The notes below the pieces were generated by a model, which had not been told where the DNA came from, searched no databases, and saw only the letters and a program-made list of their open reading frames with translations. From NCBI GenBank assembly GCA_910586535.1, contig CAJUHS010000012.1, forward strand, positions 33,710-97,709: DNA of 64,000 nt, given 5' to 3'. The position numbers and the translations under genes are program-made. Of this stretch, positions 25,101-32,231 are shown in pieces. Every line of letters begins with the position of its first letter. Positions within the stretch are counted from its first letter, which is position 1. The stretch is from an uncultured Oscillospiraceae bacterium. GTDB taxonomy: Bacteria > Bacillota > Clostridia > Oscillospirales > Ruminococcaceae.

Positions 25101-25535
25101 CAGAAAAACGGAGCAAAAATGGCTTTCGTCACGCTTGAGGACATGACAGGCGAAGCGGAGGGAATTATTTTTGCGGATATACTGGCTTCAAACAGAGATA
25201 TTATTACAAAGGGCAAATCGGTACACATAACCGCAAAGCTCTCCTACAAGGACGGCGAACCGAAACTTATTGTTAACCAAATTGCCGAAGCGGCGCAATG
25301 CGTCTTTACGCTTGAAAAAGCAAGTCTTTATATAAGATGCCGTTCGGACAGCCCCGCGCTTTCGGAAATTATGAATATCTGCAAAGAAAATCCCGGAGAG
25401 ACAAAAGTGATTTTTTATCTGTCCGATCTGAAAAAAAAGCTTACTCCGAAAGGCGCTGCGGGAGTAAAAATATCCTCTGTTTTTGCTGACAGGATCGCCA
25501 ATACAGCCGGAAAGGAAAATATTGCCTTAAAATAG
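22125..25535 (+). CDS. dnaE: DNA polymerase III subunit alpha (DnaE)
   Basis: This 1136-aa DnaE-type C-family polymerase starts with a PHP domain (FVHLHLHSEYSLLDGACRI). Palm motifs follow: GPGRGSGAGSIAAYC and MPDFDIDFCYEGRQRVIDYV with the catalytic Asp pair near residue 397. The fingers, tandem helix-hairpin-helix and a C-terminal OB-fold (FCTLQGVKLYTQKNGAKMAFVTLED) come after. AAAGGAGATAGCT precedes the ATG. In Firmicutes with PolC, DnaE extends primers for PolC; in others it is the main replicase. Which applies cannot be told here. Confidence 0.96.
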   Translation: MGFVHLHLHSEYSLLDGACRIGQLVSRAKEIGQTAVAVTDHGCMYAAVDFYNEAVSQGIKPIIGCEVYVAPRTRFDKIHGQDNKPYHLVLLCKDNEGYRNLIKLVSLGYTEGFYSKPRVDVELLEKYHEGLIALSGCLAGEIPRKLSNGEYDNAKAVALKYLEIFGNDNYYIEVQNHDISEEIRILPLLYRLSAETGIPLAATNDAHYILKEDAEVQRVLIAIQTNTPLGEPNPMLFPTDEFYIKSEEEMRRLFANVPHAVDNTALIAERCNVTFEFGKLLLPEFTAEGVTDNVSYFTDLCRKGLKKRYDENPPAEYSERLDYELGVIIKMGYVDYFLIVWDFIRYAREQGIPVGPGRGSGAGSIAAYCIGITSVDPMKYGLLFERFLNPERVSMPDFDIDFCYEGRQRVIDYVVKKYGDDRVAQIITFGTMAAKGAVRDVARVMGIPYQAADKVSKLIPYGLHVTLDGALKENGDLMALYKSDSTVSKLIDTARKIEGMPRHASTHAAGVVICPAPVSNYVPVQKNGDVTVTQYTMTALERLGLLKMDFLGLRNLTVIRDASDFIRRTNPDFDINKIPIDDPEVYEMLSQGQTTGVFQFESAGIRQVLMRLRPESIEDIIAVLSLYRPGPMDSIPRYIECRHNPQKVTFRHPILKSILDVTYGCIVYQEQVMEICRKMAGYSYGRADLVRRAMAKKKTAEMLKERGIFVEGASKNGVSEKIANEIFDEMESFASYAFNKSHAAAYAHVSYQTAYLRHYYFKDYMAALMSAFLDSTGKILEYASECSKNGLKILSPDVNESSFGFFPAENGIRFALLAVKNLGYNSIRDLLNEREKGGMFKSLNDFCKRIGGRDLNQRAIESLIKCGSLDCFGYSRREMLENYDKIFGSVQGYSLKNMEGQINFFDTDNNNDENSNSFSFERLPEYPLAVRLEMEKEITGAYLSGHPLEDYSPYSKLCGMTDIARLYDELNPPKDGSEISLFCTLQGVKLYTQKNGAKMAFVTLEDMTGEAEGIIFADILASNRDIITKGKSVHITAKLSYKDGEPKLIVNQIAEAAQCVFTLEKASLYIRCRSDSPALSEIMNICKENPGETKVIFYLSDLKKKLTPKGAAGVKISSVFADRIANTAGKENIALK

Positions 25536-25559
25536 AACATTATTTGTTAGAAACAACAC

Positions 25560-25588
25560 TTGACAAAACTCTCAGCAAATAGTATAAT
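25560..25588 (+). promoter_or_regulatory. pfkA promoter (consensus TTGACA-N17-TATAAT)
   Basis: TTGACA (25560-25565), a 17-bp spacer and TATAAT (25583-25588) match the sigma-A consensus exactly. It lies about 57 bp upstream of the pfkA ATG, so strong expression is expected. Confidence 0.92.
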
Positions 25589-25644
25589 TAGAAATGTATG
25601 GAGAGTTGTATATTATTATGCAATAAATTTTGGAGGAAAAAGGT

Positions 25645-26604
25645 ATGAAGAGAATAGGCGTTTTAACAAGCGGCGGTGACGCTCCCGGTATGAACGCAGC
25701 TGTAAGAGCGGTAACACGCGCAGCTCTGGGTAAGGGCTACGAAGTAGTAGGGATCCAAAGAGGCTACAACGGTCTGCTCCACGGCGAAACTGTAAACCTT
25801 GGCGCAAGGGATGTTTCCAACGTTATTCAGCGCGGCGGTACGATACTCTATACCGCAAGGTGTCTTGAATTTAAGGAGTGGGATTACGTACTTAAAGCAA
25901 AACAGAAGTGCGATGAGCTCAATCTTGTGGGTATCGTTGTCATCGGAGGAGACGGTTCTTTCAGAGGAGCTGCAGACCTTTCCAAGGCGGGTGTTCCCTG
26001 CATCGGTCTGCCCGGAACTATCGACAACGATATTTCCTGCACAGAGTACACTATAGGATACGATACCGCTATGAACACCGCTATGGAAATGGTGGATAAG
26101 ATACGTGACACCGCTATGTCACATGATCGCTGCTCCGTTGTTGAGGTAATGGGCAGAAACGCAGGCTGGATCGCTCTTAACGTGGGTACTGCCGTAGGCG
26201 CTATGGCTATCATTACTCCCGAAGTAAAGTTTTCTATGGACGACATTGTCAACAAGATAAAGAAGTCCAAAGAAAATAAAAGACAGCACTTTATCGTTGT
26301 TGTTTCCGAGGGCGTTGGAAATATTGAAGAAATTTCCAAGGAAATACACGATAAAACAGGTATTGACTCAAGAACCACGATCCTCGGTCACGTTCAGAGA
26401 GGCGGAAGTCCTACGCTCCGAGACAGAGTAGTTGCAAGCGAAATGGGCTATTACGCAGTAGACCTTCTCGACAAGGGTATCGGAAACCGAGTTGTGGCTA
26501 TGCAGAGCGGCAAAATCGTGGACTTCGACATCAAGGAAGCTCTTGCAATGAAGAAGCCTTTTGACGAAAATCTTTACAGAATTGCCGACGAAATTTCATT
26601 CTGA
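25645..26604 (+). CDS. pfkA: ATP-dependent 6-phosphofructokinase
   Basis: It phosphorylates fructose-6-phosphate in glycolysis. The 319-aa protein has the family motifs RIGVLTSGGDAPGMNAA, IVVIGGDGSFRGA (ATP site), GLPGTIDNDI (catalytic loop, Asp), EVMGRNAGWIAL, and GHVQRGGSPTLRDR. The GDGS Gly after the motif Asp is typical of ATP rather than PPi users. ATG 25645 follows GGAGGAAAAAGGT; an upstream ATG at 25630 would swallow that site. It is followed by hairpins and the folT riboswitch. Confidence 0.96.
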   Translation: MKRIGVLTSGGDAPGMNAAVRAVTRAALGKGYEVVGIQRGYNGLLHGETVNLGARDVSNVIQRGGTILYTARCLEFKEWDYVLKAKQKCDELNLVGIVVIGGDGSFRGAADLSKAGVPCIGLPGTIDNDISCTEYTIGYDTAMNTAMEMVDKIRDTAMSHDRCSVVEVMGRNAGWIALNVGTAVGAMAIITPEVKFSMDDIVNKIKKSKENKRQHFIVVVSEGVGNIEEISKEIHDKTGIDSRTTILGHVQRGGSPTLRDRVVASEMGYYAVDLLDKGIGNRVVAMQSGKIVDFDIKEALAMKKPFDENLYRIADEISF

Positions 26605-26618
26605 TCGGTTCGGCAGAT

Positions 26619-26663
26619 ATACGCCTGCAAACAGCAGCGTATTCAAGCTTACTTAAAGTAAGC
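26619..26663 (+). terminator. Two hairpins after pfkA
   Basis: The first hairpin pairs ATACGC with GCGTAT and CTG with CAG (26619-26642). The second is the near-perfect palindrome GCTTACTT/AAGTAAGC (26647-26663). Neither has a U-tract, so they may stabilise the pfkA 3' end or help insulate the riboswitch rather than terminate strongly. Confidence 0.45.
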
Positions 26664-26665
26664 AA

Positions 26666-26775
26666 GCATACAGAGTAGGCATACGCGCGTACAGTGCTTG
26701 GCGGACGGGGAGTTGCCGCCTTGACGAAAAGGATCTCAGATCCTTGCGGTGCGTTTGCCGCATCCCGCTGAATGC
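26666..26775 (+). promoter_or_regulatory. Tetrahydrofolate (THF-I) riboswitch
   Basis: The order of conserved elements matches the class I THF aptamer. P1 is GCATACAG pairing CTGAATGC with one mismatch. AGAGTAG follows at the P1-P2 junction. P2 is GGCATACGC (26679-) pairing GCGTTTGCC. P3 is GGCGG/CCGCC, and its loop GGGGA can form the pseudoknot with TCCC of the GCATCCC junction. The conserved GACGAA precedes P4 (AAGGATCT/AGATCCTT), then GCGGTG and the TTGC-GCATCCCGC 3' part. The gene downstream is a folate transporter, the expected target. Confidence 0.87.
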
Positions 26776-26847
26776 ATAACAGGAGCTTTTCATTGCCGTT
26801 TCCCGCAAAGGACGCGCTACTCCCGATTATGCAGTTAGCATAATTTT
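26773..26847 (+). promoter_or_regulatory. Expression platform of the THF riboswitch (competing hairpins)
   Basis: ATTATGC/GCATAAT (26826-26844) followed by TTTT forms a terminator-like hairpin just before the AAGGAGG of folT. TGCATAA (26773-26779), which overlaps the 3' arm of P1, is perfectly complementary to TTATGCA (26828-26834). So P1 and the hairpin can form together (off), or the P1 arm can capture the hairpin's 5' arm (on). The ligand direction is inference from other THF riboswitches. Confidence 0.65.
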
Positions 26848-26862
26848 AAGGAGGTTACTATA

Positions 26863-27426
26863 ATGAAAAGCTTTTTTTCCGATTTCAAAAATTCTGCGGC
26901 GGAACTGAAAAATATCCGCTGCCTTGCCGTAGCAGGAATCCTTACTGCGGCGTTTATCGTGCTTGATATGTTCTCGTTCAGACCAACCGAGTTCATTAAG
27001 GTCAATTTTGCGTTTATTGCACTTTCTGCGGTTGGGATGCTGTTCGGCCCTGTACCCGCAATGATTTCTGCGCTGGCTGGAGACCTTATCGGTTGCATTC
27101 TCAGCGGTCAGGCTCCACTGCCGCTGCTTTCCATGACGTCGGTGCTGACAGGATTTATCTACGGTACACTGCTGTACAAAAAGGACGGCTTTAAGTTGGT
27201 GGTGTTTTCAATTGCCGCACGTTTGGCAGATTCGTTTATAATTTCGCTGCTTCTGAATACTCCGATATTGATGTATTATGGATTTATGTCCAGCACGCCG
27301 CAGCAGCTTTATACTCGATACGGCAAAACTGCTGCTGAACTTGTCTTTTTTATTCCTCTGATAATAGCGGTTTTGCCCGCTGTGAAGGCTGTTTACGGAC
27401 GAACCGTTAATCATAAATCAATATGA
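26863..27426 (+). CDS. folT: Folate-family ECF transporter S component
   Basis: This 187-aa membrane protein has about five or six transmembrane helices. The substrate-specific component binds folate and docks onto the shared EcfAA'T energy module, which is not in this window. The family pattern is seen in LAVAGILTAAFIVLDMFSF, KVNFAFIALSAVGMLFGPVPAMISALAGDLIG and the P-M-S-TSVLTGFIYG loop. Folate specificity rests on similarity and on the THF riboswitch directly upstream. A strong AAGGAGG site precedes the ATG. Confidence 0.85.
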   Translation: MKSFFSDFKNSAAELKNIRCLAVAGILTAAFIVLDMFSFRPTEFIKVNFAFIALSAVGMLFGPVPAMISALAGDLIGCILSGQAPLPLLSMTSVLTGFIYGTLLYKKDGFKLVVFSIAARLADSFIISLLLNTPILMYYGFMSSTPQQLYTRYGKTAAELVFFIPLIIAVLPAVKAVYGRTVNHKSI

Positions 27427-27442
27427 AAGGATATGTGTTTAA

Positions 27443-28120
27443 ATGGCTCTTTTTTCAGGCGGCGCCAATAAAGCAAAACAGGTTGAACTGCAAAACATTA
27501 TTTTCGGTACAAATGAAAAGAAGCTCATGGTGTCAAATGAGTTTCTCGACGAAATGACAAAGGTCTACATTTCCAAAAGAATGAAAAGCATTAACAATGC
27601 AATGTCAAGCATTTCCACAACTAAAAGTCCAAGAACATTTTTCGGCTGTTTGGATTCTATTCATGACTCCCTGAAAGAATTGATAGCTTTGGAAAAATAC
27701 TATTCTTTTAAAAAGCCGGTTCCCACCGAGTTCAAGAAAAATCTTGAAGCAAAAAAAGATAAGTACGTTCTGGCAATGATAAACCGCGCCTGGAAAAATG
27801 CAAACACAAAAGCCAACTACGATCCTACTGCCGGAGTACCGCGCTCACCCGAGCAGTTTGGTCCGATACTTGATGAGATGATTGAATTTCGCGACCAGTA
27901 CACCGAAGCGACTTTCGGTCATATAGACAGATTTTACACATCGGTTTACGAACACAGTATTGACTATGTTCCGGAACCCGAGCCTGAGGAGGAGCTTTCC
28001 GAAGAAGAGGCTGCTGCTCTTGCCGCGGAAGGTGCAGAGAACGCGGAAACTGCCTTGGACGACGGCATTCAAGAATTTATCCCGGAGGATTTCGGAGACG
28101 ATCTTGTTCTTCACGAATAG
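27443..28120 (+). CDS. Hypothetical cytoplasmic protein with acidic tail
   Basis: This 225-aa protein is not recognised. Residues 1-170 look mostly helical and basic (SKRMKSINNAMSSIS, LEAKKDKYVLAMINRAWKNA). The C-terminal ~55 residues are highly acidic and Pro/Ala/Glu-rich (EPEPEEELSEEEAAALAAEGAENAE). No membrane segment or signal is seen. It follows folT by 16 bp with GAAAGGATATG and ends at a strong terminator, so it is probably translated from the riboswitch-controlled transcript, though a folate role is not implied. Confidence 0.65.
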   Translation: MALFSGGANKAKQVELQNIIFGTNEKKLMVSNEFLDEMTKVYISKRMKSINNAMSSISTTKSPRTFFGCLDSIHDSLKELIALEKYYSFKKPVPTEFKKNLEAKKDKYVLAMINRAWKNANTKANYDPTAGVPRSPEQFGPILDEMIEFRDQYTEATFGHIDRFYTSVYEHSIDYVPEPEPEEELSEEEAAALAAEGAENAETALDDGIQEFIPEDFGDDLVLHE

Positions 28121-28123
28121 TCG

Positions 28124-28158
28124 AAAACTGCGCAGGAAGTGTTCCTGCGCAGTTTTTT
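28124..28158. terminator. Bidirectional terminator between the folT operon and the deacetylase
   Basis: A near-perfect stem AAAACTGCGCAGGA / TCCTGCGCAGTTTT with a 5-nt loop, with T-runs on both sides. It serves converging transcripts. Confidence 0.92.
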
Positions 28159-28169
28159 AGTATTTATAT

Positions 28170-29087
28170 TCAATGTTTAAGGAGCTTTTCCATAAATTCT
28201 TCGGTAGAGATTCCCGCGGGACGGTTATAACGGTTAATGCTAAGCAGACATTCAGTGTCTCCGCGTGAGATATAATTTGGTTTTTCATTGCAGGTAAGCA
28301 GAGCCTTGAATCCAATATCCTGCAATATACCAACGCTGTCCTCTGAAATAAAACCGAAAGGATAAGCAAATGTAACAGGAGTTACACCAGATTTATCGCT
28401 GAGAAGTCCCTGAAGCATTGCTATATCGTCGAACATTGACTTACGGTATTCTTCGTAGCTTTCTCCGTAAATTCTTTTGCAGCCTTTTCTGGATGTCATG
28501 GAATGCATATTATATGTGTGATTTCCTATCTCGAAAACTCCGCTTTGTGAAAGTTCAGCTATCTCCTGCCAGGTCAAACTGGAATACGCAGGATTATGCT
28601 CGTCCTGTTCGGTAGAAAGATCGGTGTATGTACCGACTACGTTCATTACGCCTTTAAGACCGTTTTCTTTCATATACGGGTACGCATATGTCATTACATT
28701 CAGATAACCGTCATCGAAAGTAACAAGCACAGGCTTTTCAGGCAGAGGAACGCCTTTTTCCACAAAATCAATAAGATCGCTTGCGAAAACAGTCTCATAA
28801 CCTTTTTCGGCAAGATAGCGCATATCCTCCTCAAACACGGCGGGACTCACGACATAGTCCCCTGCCCTGTCTGGATCCTTCAGCAAGCTGTGATACATAA
28901 CTGAGGGAACAAAAATTTCTTTTTCGGCAGCTTTTACAGTATCTGACATATCGGTAGCAGCATCGGCAGCAACAGCAGCCTGCTCAAAACCTTTTGTTGT
29001 AAGAACTGTTCCTCCCATAATTAAAACCAGTATCCCTGCAAGACAAATTAAAAATTTTTTCAACCTTATACAAAAAAACATAAACAT
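28170..29087 (-). CDS. Polysaccharide deacetylase (CE4), membrane-anchored/secreted
   Basis: An N-terminal hydrophobic anchor or signal (LKKFLICLAGILVLIMGG) precedes a Ser/Ala-rich linker and a NodB-type domain. Motif 1 is VLVTFDDGYLN (catalytic Asp), motif 2 is EIGNHTYNMHSMT (metal His x2) and motif 3 resembles VTFAYPFG. CE4 enzymes remove acetyl groups from peptidoglycan or other beta-1,4-linked N-acetyl sugars, often for lysozyme resistance. ATG 29087 is taken as start; a TTG two codons further out is possible. It stands alone between a bidirectional terminator and hxlR. Confidence 0.88.
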   Translation of the reverse strand: MFMFFCIRLKKFLICLAGILVLIMGGTVLTTKGFEQAAVAADAATDMSDTVKAAEKEIFVPSVMYHSLLKDPDRAGDYVVSPAVFEEDMRYLAEKGYETVFASDLIDFVEKGVPLPEKPVLVTFDDGYLNVMTYAYPYMKENGLKGVMNVVGTYTDLSTEQDEHNPAYSSLTWQEIAELSQSGVFEIGNHTYNMHSMTSRKGCKRIYGESYEEYRKSMFDDIAMLQGLLSDKSGVTPVTFAYPFGFISEDSVGILQDIGFKALLTCNEKPNYISRGDTECLLSINRYNRPAGISTEEFMEKLLKH

Positions 29088-29152
29088 CACCAATTTAAAA
29101 CTTTTTTATAGTTTATGTTTTGAAATAAAAAAAAATTCCGATGAAAAAGTTT

Positions 29153-29479
29153 TTATATATTATTTGTCCTGAATTCCGTGCCCCACTTTTCCATAGCGTC
29201 AAGAATCGGAAACATTGAACAGCCAAGTTCTGTCAGAGTATATTCAACCCTTGGAGGAACTTCGGGAAAAACTTCCCTTGTCAAAAGACCGTTACCCTCC
29301 ATGTCTCGTAGGTTGGCGGTAAGTACCTTCTGAGAGATGCCTGTCAGCGACTTCTTCAGTTCTCCGAAACGCTTTGTACCATCTCTGAGATCGCGGATTA
29401 TCAGCACCTTCCACTTGTCCCCTATAAGCATTAAAGTCGTCTCAACAGGACAAATGGGAAAATTGTTTTTGTCAGTCAC
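29153..29479 (-). CDS. HxlR-family transcriptional regulator
   Basis: This 108-aa winged-helix protein has the HxlR pattern: CPVETTLMLIGDKWKVLIIRDL, then RFGELKKSLTGISQKVLTANLRDMEGNGLL (recognition helix) and the wing VPPRVEYTLTELG. The conserved early Cys (ICPVE) occurs in redox/electrophile-sensing members such as YodB and HypR. It starts at GTG. It is divergent from the MBL/macrodomain/sirtuin operon and very likely controls it and itself through the shared 250-bp region. Confidence 0.9.
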   Translation of the reverse strand: MTDKNNFPICPVETTLMLIGDKWKVLIIRDLRDGTKRFGELKKSLTGISQKVLTANLRDMEGNGLLTREVFPEVPPRVEYTLTELGCSMFPILDAMEKWGTEFRTNNI

Positions 29480-29512
29480 AGTTTTATCAGCCTCCAGTAT
29501 TGTGATAATTTC

Positions 29513-29541
29513 AGTATATCATACCGCTGTGTAAAATTCAA
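29513..29541 (-). promoter_or_regulatory. hxlR promoter (TTGAAT-N17-TATACT)
   Basis: The minus strand has TTGAAT (29541-29536), a 17-bp spacer and TATACT (29518-29513), 34 bp from the GTG start. Confidence 0.75.
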
Positions 29542-29582
29542 GAAAAAATTTTTTGTGCAGTTATCCTCGTATCTGCACAAAT

Positions 29583-29598
29583 GTTACTCTTTGGTAAC
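29583..29598. promoter_or_regulatory. Candidate HxlR operator (GTTAC-N6-GTAAC)
   Basis: A perfect 5-bp inverted repeat with a 6-bp spacer lies between the two divergent promoters, 22 bp upstream of the -35 of the MBL-gene promoter. HxlR dimers bind inverted repeats, so this is a reasonable site; the assignment is inference. Confidence 0.4.
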
Positions 29599-29620
29599 TA
29601 TGCCACAAAAAAGTGCGTAC

Positions 29621-29649
29621 TTTACACTGTGGAATAGCTGTGGTATTAT
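29621..29649 (+). promoter_or_regulatory. Promoter of the MBL/macrodomain/sirtuin operon
   Basis: TTTACA (29621-29626), a 17-bp spacer and TATTAT (29644-29649) read towards the MBL-fold gene, giving a leader of about 70 nt. Confidence 0.75.
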
Positions 29650-29727
29650 ATAGATAAGGAAAGAGATTAAGCGCTTAAATCTTCCGAAAAATCAAATCTG
29701 AGAAATTAATTTTTGGAGGAATCAATC

Positions 29728-30522
29728 ATGAACAAAAACACTTTCACACAGGTAAAGCTTGCAAAGGGCGAAATGAATGTTTACGATTTCGGAGCGGTAA
29801 AGCTTCACGCCTATAAAACTAACGATTTTATTGACGACGAGGTATTTGTACTTGAAAAGAACAGCAAGGCTGTTGTTATTGAACCGCCGTGCTTCTTTGA
29901 TAATTGCACAGAACTTGCAGCCTATCTGAAAAAATTTGAGGTAGAAGGAATATTTGTTGCTTATCACGGCGCAGGAGCAAGCTTCCTGCCTGAAGCGCCT
30001 AAATACTCAACGGAAAACGCCAAGGAATATTCCGAAAACGGCGGCGGAAAAACACTCATTGATAATTTTTCCAAAACCTTTGGGGACGTCTTTGACGGAT
30101 CGGTACACAAAATTACTAACATCATCAGCGAGGGAAAAATTACCGTTGCGGGAATTGATTTTATTATAAAGCAAACTGCGGAAGCCTTTGATATCGAAAT
30201 TCCCGAAATAAACGCTGTTTACACCCATATGATGGGGCACGACTGTCACTCTATAATTGCGGGTGCAAGTCACGCGGATGCGGTTATCGCCCAGCTTAAA
30301 GCATACATTGGAGACGGCTTCGGACTTATTCTTACATCGCACTACACTCCCGAGGATCTGAAAGACGCGGAGATCAAAATAGCATATCTTGAAAATCTGA
30401 AAATAATTGCCGGCAGGTGTCAAAACGCAAATGAATTCAAAGCTGAGGTAAAAAAGAATTACCCGAATTACAGCGGAGAAAATTATCTCGATATGACCGC
30501 AGAATTTTTCTTTGCCAAATAA
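29728..30522 (+). CDS. Degenerate metallo-beta-lactamase-fold protein
   Basis: This 264-aa protein begins at ATG 29728 after GGAGGAATCAATC. The layout fits an MBL fold: FIDDEVFVLEKNSKAVVIEPPCF (first strands), FVAYHGAGASFLPEAPKY where HxHxDH would be, a late MMGHDCHSII and the LTSHYTPED strand end. The HxHxDH motif is reduced to one His, while downstream His residues persist, so metal binding may be partial or altered. Function is unknown. It is first in an operon with a zinc macrodomain and a class M sirtuin, so a role in the same modification pathway is likely. Confidence 0.65.
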   Translation: MNKNTFTQVKLAKGEMNVYDFGAVKLHAYKTNDFIDDEVFVLEKNSKAVVIEPPCFFDNCTELAAYLKKFEVEGIFVAYHGAGASFLPEAPKYSTENAKEYSENGGGKTLIDNFSKTFGDVFDGSVHKITNIISEGKITVAGIDFIIKQTAEAFDIEIPEINAVYTHMMGHDCHSIIAGASHADAVIAQLKAYIGDGFGLILTSHYTPEDLKDAEIKIAYLENLKIIAGRCQNANEFKAEVKKNYPNYSGENYLDMTAEFFFAK

Positions 30523-30575
30523 ACAATAGCTTAATAAGTAGCTTGAGGCGGATATTCACCGGAAAGGACGATAAT

Positions 30576-31344
30576 ATGAATAAAAGCGAAAAATTATTGT
30601 ATCTGATAAAATACCTGCTTTCCGAGGATAAAAGGTATAAAAATATACCTGTTCCGGAAAGCGAGAAAGAACGATTCCGATTGTTTCGGTCGCTGGTGAA
30701 TATCCGCCCGCCAAAGTCTGTTTCAGAGGAATTTTTAACCGTTCAGGACGATTTTCTGCGTTCTGAAATTGCAGAAAGAGGAATTTCAGACGTTGCAGAT
30801 ATTCAGCCGGTCTCAGATAAAATTTACCTTTGGAAAGGCGATATAACCACCTTAAGATGCGGAGCTATCGTCAATGCGGCAAACTCGCAGATGCAGGGGT
30901 GCTTTCAGCCATGCCACGGCTGCATCGACAATGCGGTGCATACCTTTGCGGGAGTGCAACTTAGGTTGAAATGTGCTGAAATCATGAGAGAGCAAGGGCA
31001 TGATGAACCCGACTGGTACCGCTAAAATTACTTCTGCATACAATCTGCCCTGCGGCAGTATTATCCACACCGTCGGACCGACGGTAAGCGGCAAACTTAC
31101 GGAGGCACACTGCCTACAGCTTGAAAATTGTTATAAAGCTTGCCTTGAGGCTGCAACAGAAAATAATATAAAAAGCGTCGCACTTTGCTGTATTTCAACA
31201 GGAGTATTCGGTTTTCCGCAAGAATCCGCCGCGGAAATTGCGGTAAGAACTGTGCGTGAGTTTTTACAGGAACACGATAACGAGGTAATATTTAATGTTT
31301 TCAGACAAGCCGACTTTGAAATATATGACAAGCTCCTCCGATAA
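30576..31344 (+). pseudogene. Zinc-binding macrodomain ADP-ribosylhydrolase, single-base frameshift
   Basis: Read across two frames this is a ~255-aa Zn-macro protein. It has an N-terminal helical segment, YLWKGDITTLRCGAIVNAANSQM (macro signature), the metal motif GCFQPCHGCIDNAVHTFAG, then TGTAKITSAYNLPC, SIIHTVGP and the CCISTGVFGFPQ loop. Frame 1 stops at 31025 after HDEPDWYR; removing one base near 31009-31013 (GAACCCGACTGG) restores EP-TGTAK. Such enzymes remove ADP-ribose from a sirtuin-modified carrier. The break is real inactivation, a recent mutation or a base-calling error. ATG 30576 follows GGAAAGGACG. Confidence 0.85.
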
Positions 31345-32164
31345 TATTGCTGAGATTAAACGCAGAATTGAAATAGCAGAAGCTATTGTGATCGGTGCGG
31401 GAGCCGGTCTTTCTTCCGCTGCCGGACTGGAATACTCAGGGAAACGTTTTCAAAAATATTTTTACGATTTTATAGAAAAATATGGTTTTACGGATATGTA
31501 TTCCGGAGGATTTTATACGTTTGAATCCCCTGAGGAATACTGGGCGTACTGGTCGAGGTACATTTTTGTGAACCGATTTGAATGTACAGAAAACGGCGTC
31601 TATAAACGTCTTTTAAAGCTTGTTGAAAACAAGGAATATTTTGTGCTGACAACGAATGTCGACCACCTGTTTAAAAAGTCAGGTTTTAACAAAAATCGCC
31701 TTTTTTATACTCAGGGAGATTACGGACTTTTTCAATGCAGCGAGCCATGCCATACAGCTACTTATGACAACGAAAAAATTATCCGCCAAATGGTTGCCGT
31801 GCAAAAAAATATGCATATTCCGTCCGAACTTATTCCGGTTTGTCCGAAATGCGGAAAGCCCATGACCATGAATCTGCGAACAGACGACAGATTTGTGCAG
31901 GACGAAGGTTGGCATAGTGCAAGTAAGCAATACGGCAATTTTATCGAAAAACATAGAAGTGAAAATATTTTATTCCTTGAACTGGGCGTTGGATACAACA
32001 CGCCTGGGATAATAAAATTTCCGTTCTGGAAAATAACTGCCAAAAATCCCGAGGCATTTTACATCTGCGTTAATTTTGGAGAGGTATATGTCCCCGACGA
32101 AATAAAAAAACGCGCAATCTGCGTTAATTCAGATATTAACGAATTTTTGAAAAAAATATCATAA
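31295..32164 (+). CDS. Class M sirtuin (SirTM), predicted ADP-ribosyltransferase
   Basis: This 289-aa Sir2-fold protein has the NAD motif VIGAGAGLSSAAGL, TTNVDHLFKKSG, and TQGDYGLFQCSEPCH, where Gln replaces the usual catalytic His, as known for SirTM. A CPKCGKPM site and FLELGVGYNTPGIIK follow. Known SirTMs ADP-ribosylate a lipoylated GcvH-like carrier, and a linked macrodomain reverses it. The start overlaps the macrodomain gene by 50 bp and has GAGGT upstream; an ATG at 31325 is an alternative. No GcvH-L or LplA2 gene is present here, so the substrate may be elsewhere or different. Confidence 0.88.
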   Translation: MFSDKPTLKYMTSSSDNIAEIKRRIEIAEAIVIGAGAGLSSAAGLEYSGKRFQKYFYDFIEKYGFTDMYSGGFYTFESPEEYWAYWSRYIFVNRFECTENGVYKRLLKLVENKEYFVLTTNVDHLFKKSGFNKNRLFYTQGDYGLFQCSEPCHTATYDNEKIIRQMVAVQKNMHIPSELIPVCPKCGKPMTMNLRTDDRFVQDEGWHSASKQYGNFIEKHRSENILFLELGVGYNTPGIIKFPFWKITAKNPEAFYICVNFGEVYVPDEIKKRAICVNSDINEFLKKIS

Positions 32165-32167
32165 AAA

Positions 32168-32202
32168 GGAAAGCCCGCCGCATTTTTTGCAGCAGGCTTT
32201 CC
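32168..32202. terminator. Bidirectional terminator between sirtuin gene and pyk
   Basis: GGAAAGCC pairs with GGCTTTCC with a further GC pair inside and a T-rich loop, between converging genes. Confidence 0.8.
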
Positions 32203-32231
32203 AAATCTTCTATGCTACCCTATAACCATTT

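Noticed and set aside
26619..26663. Strong rho-independent terminator after pfkA
   Set aside because: Hairpins are clear, but neither is followed by a U-tract, so strong termination is not supported.
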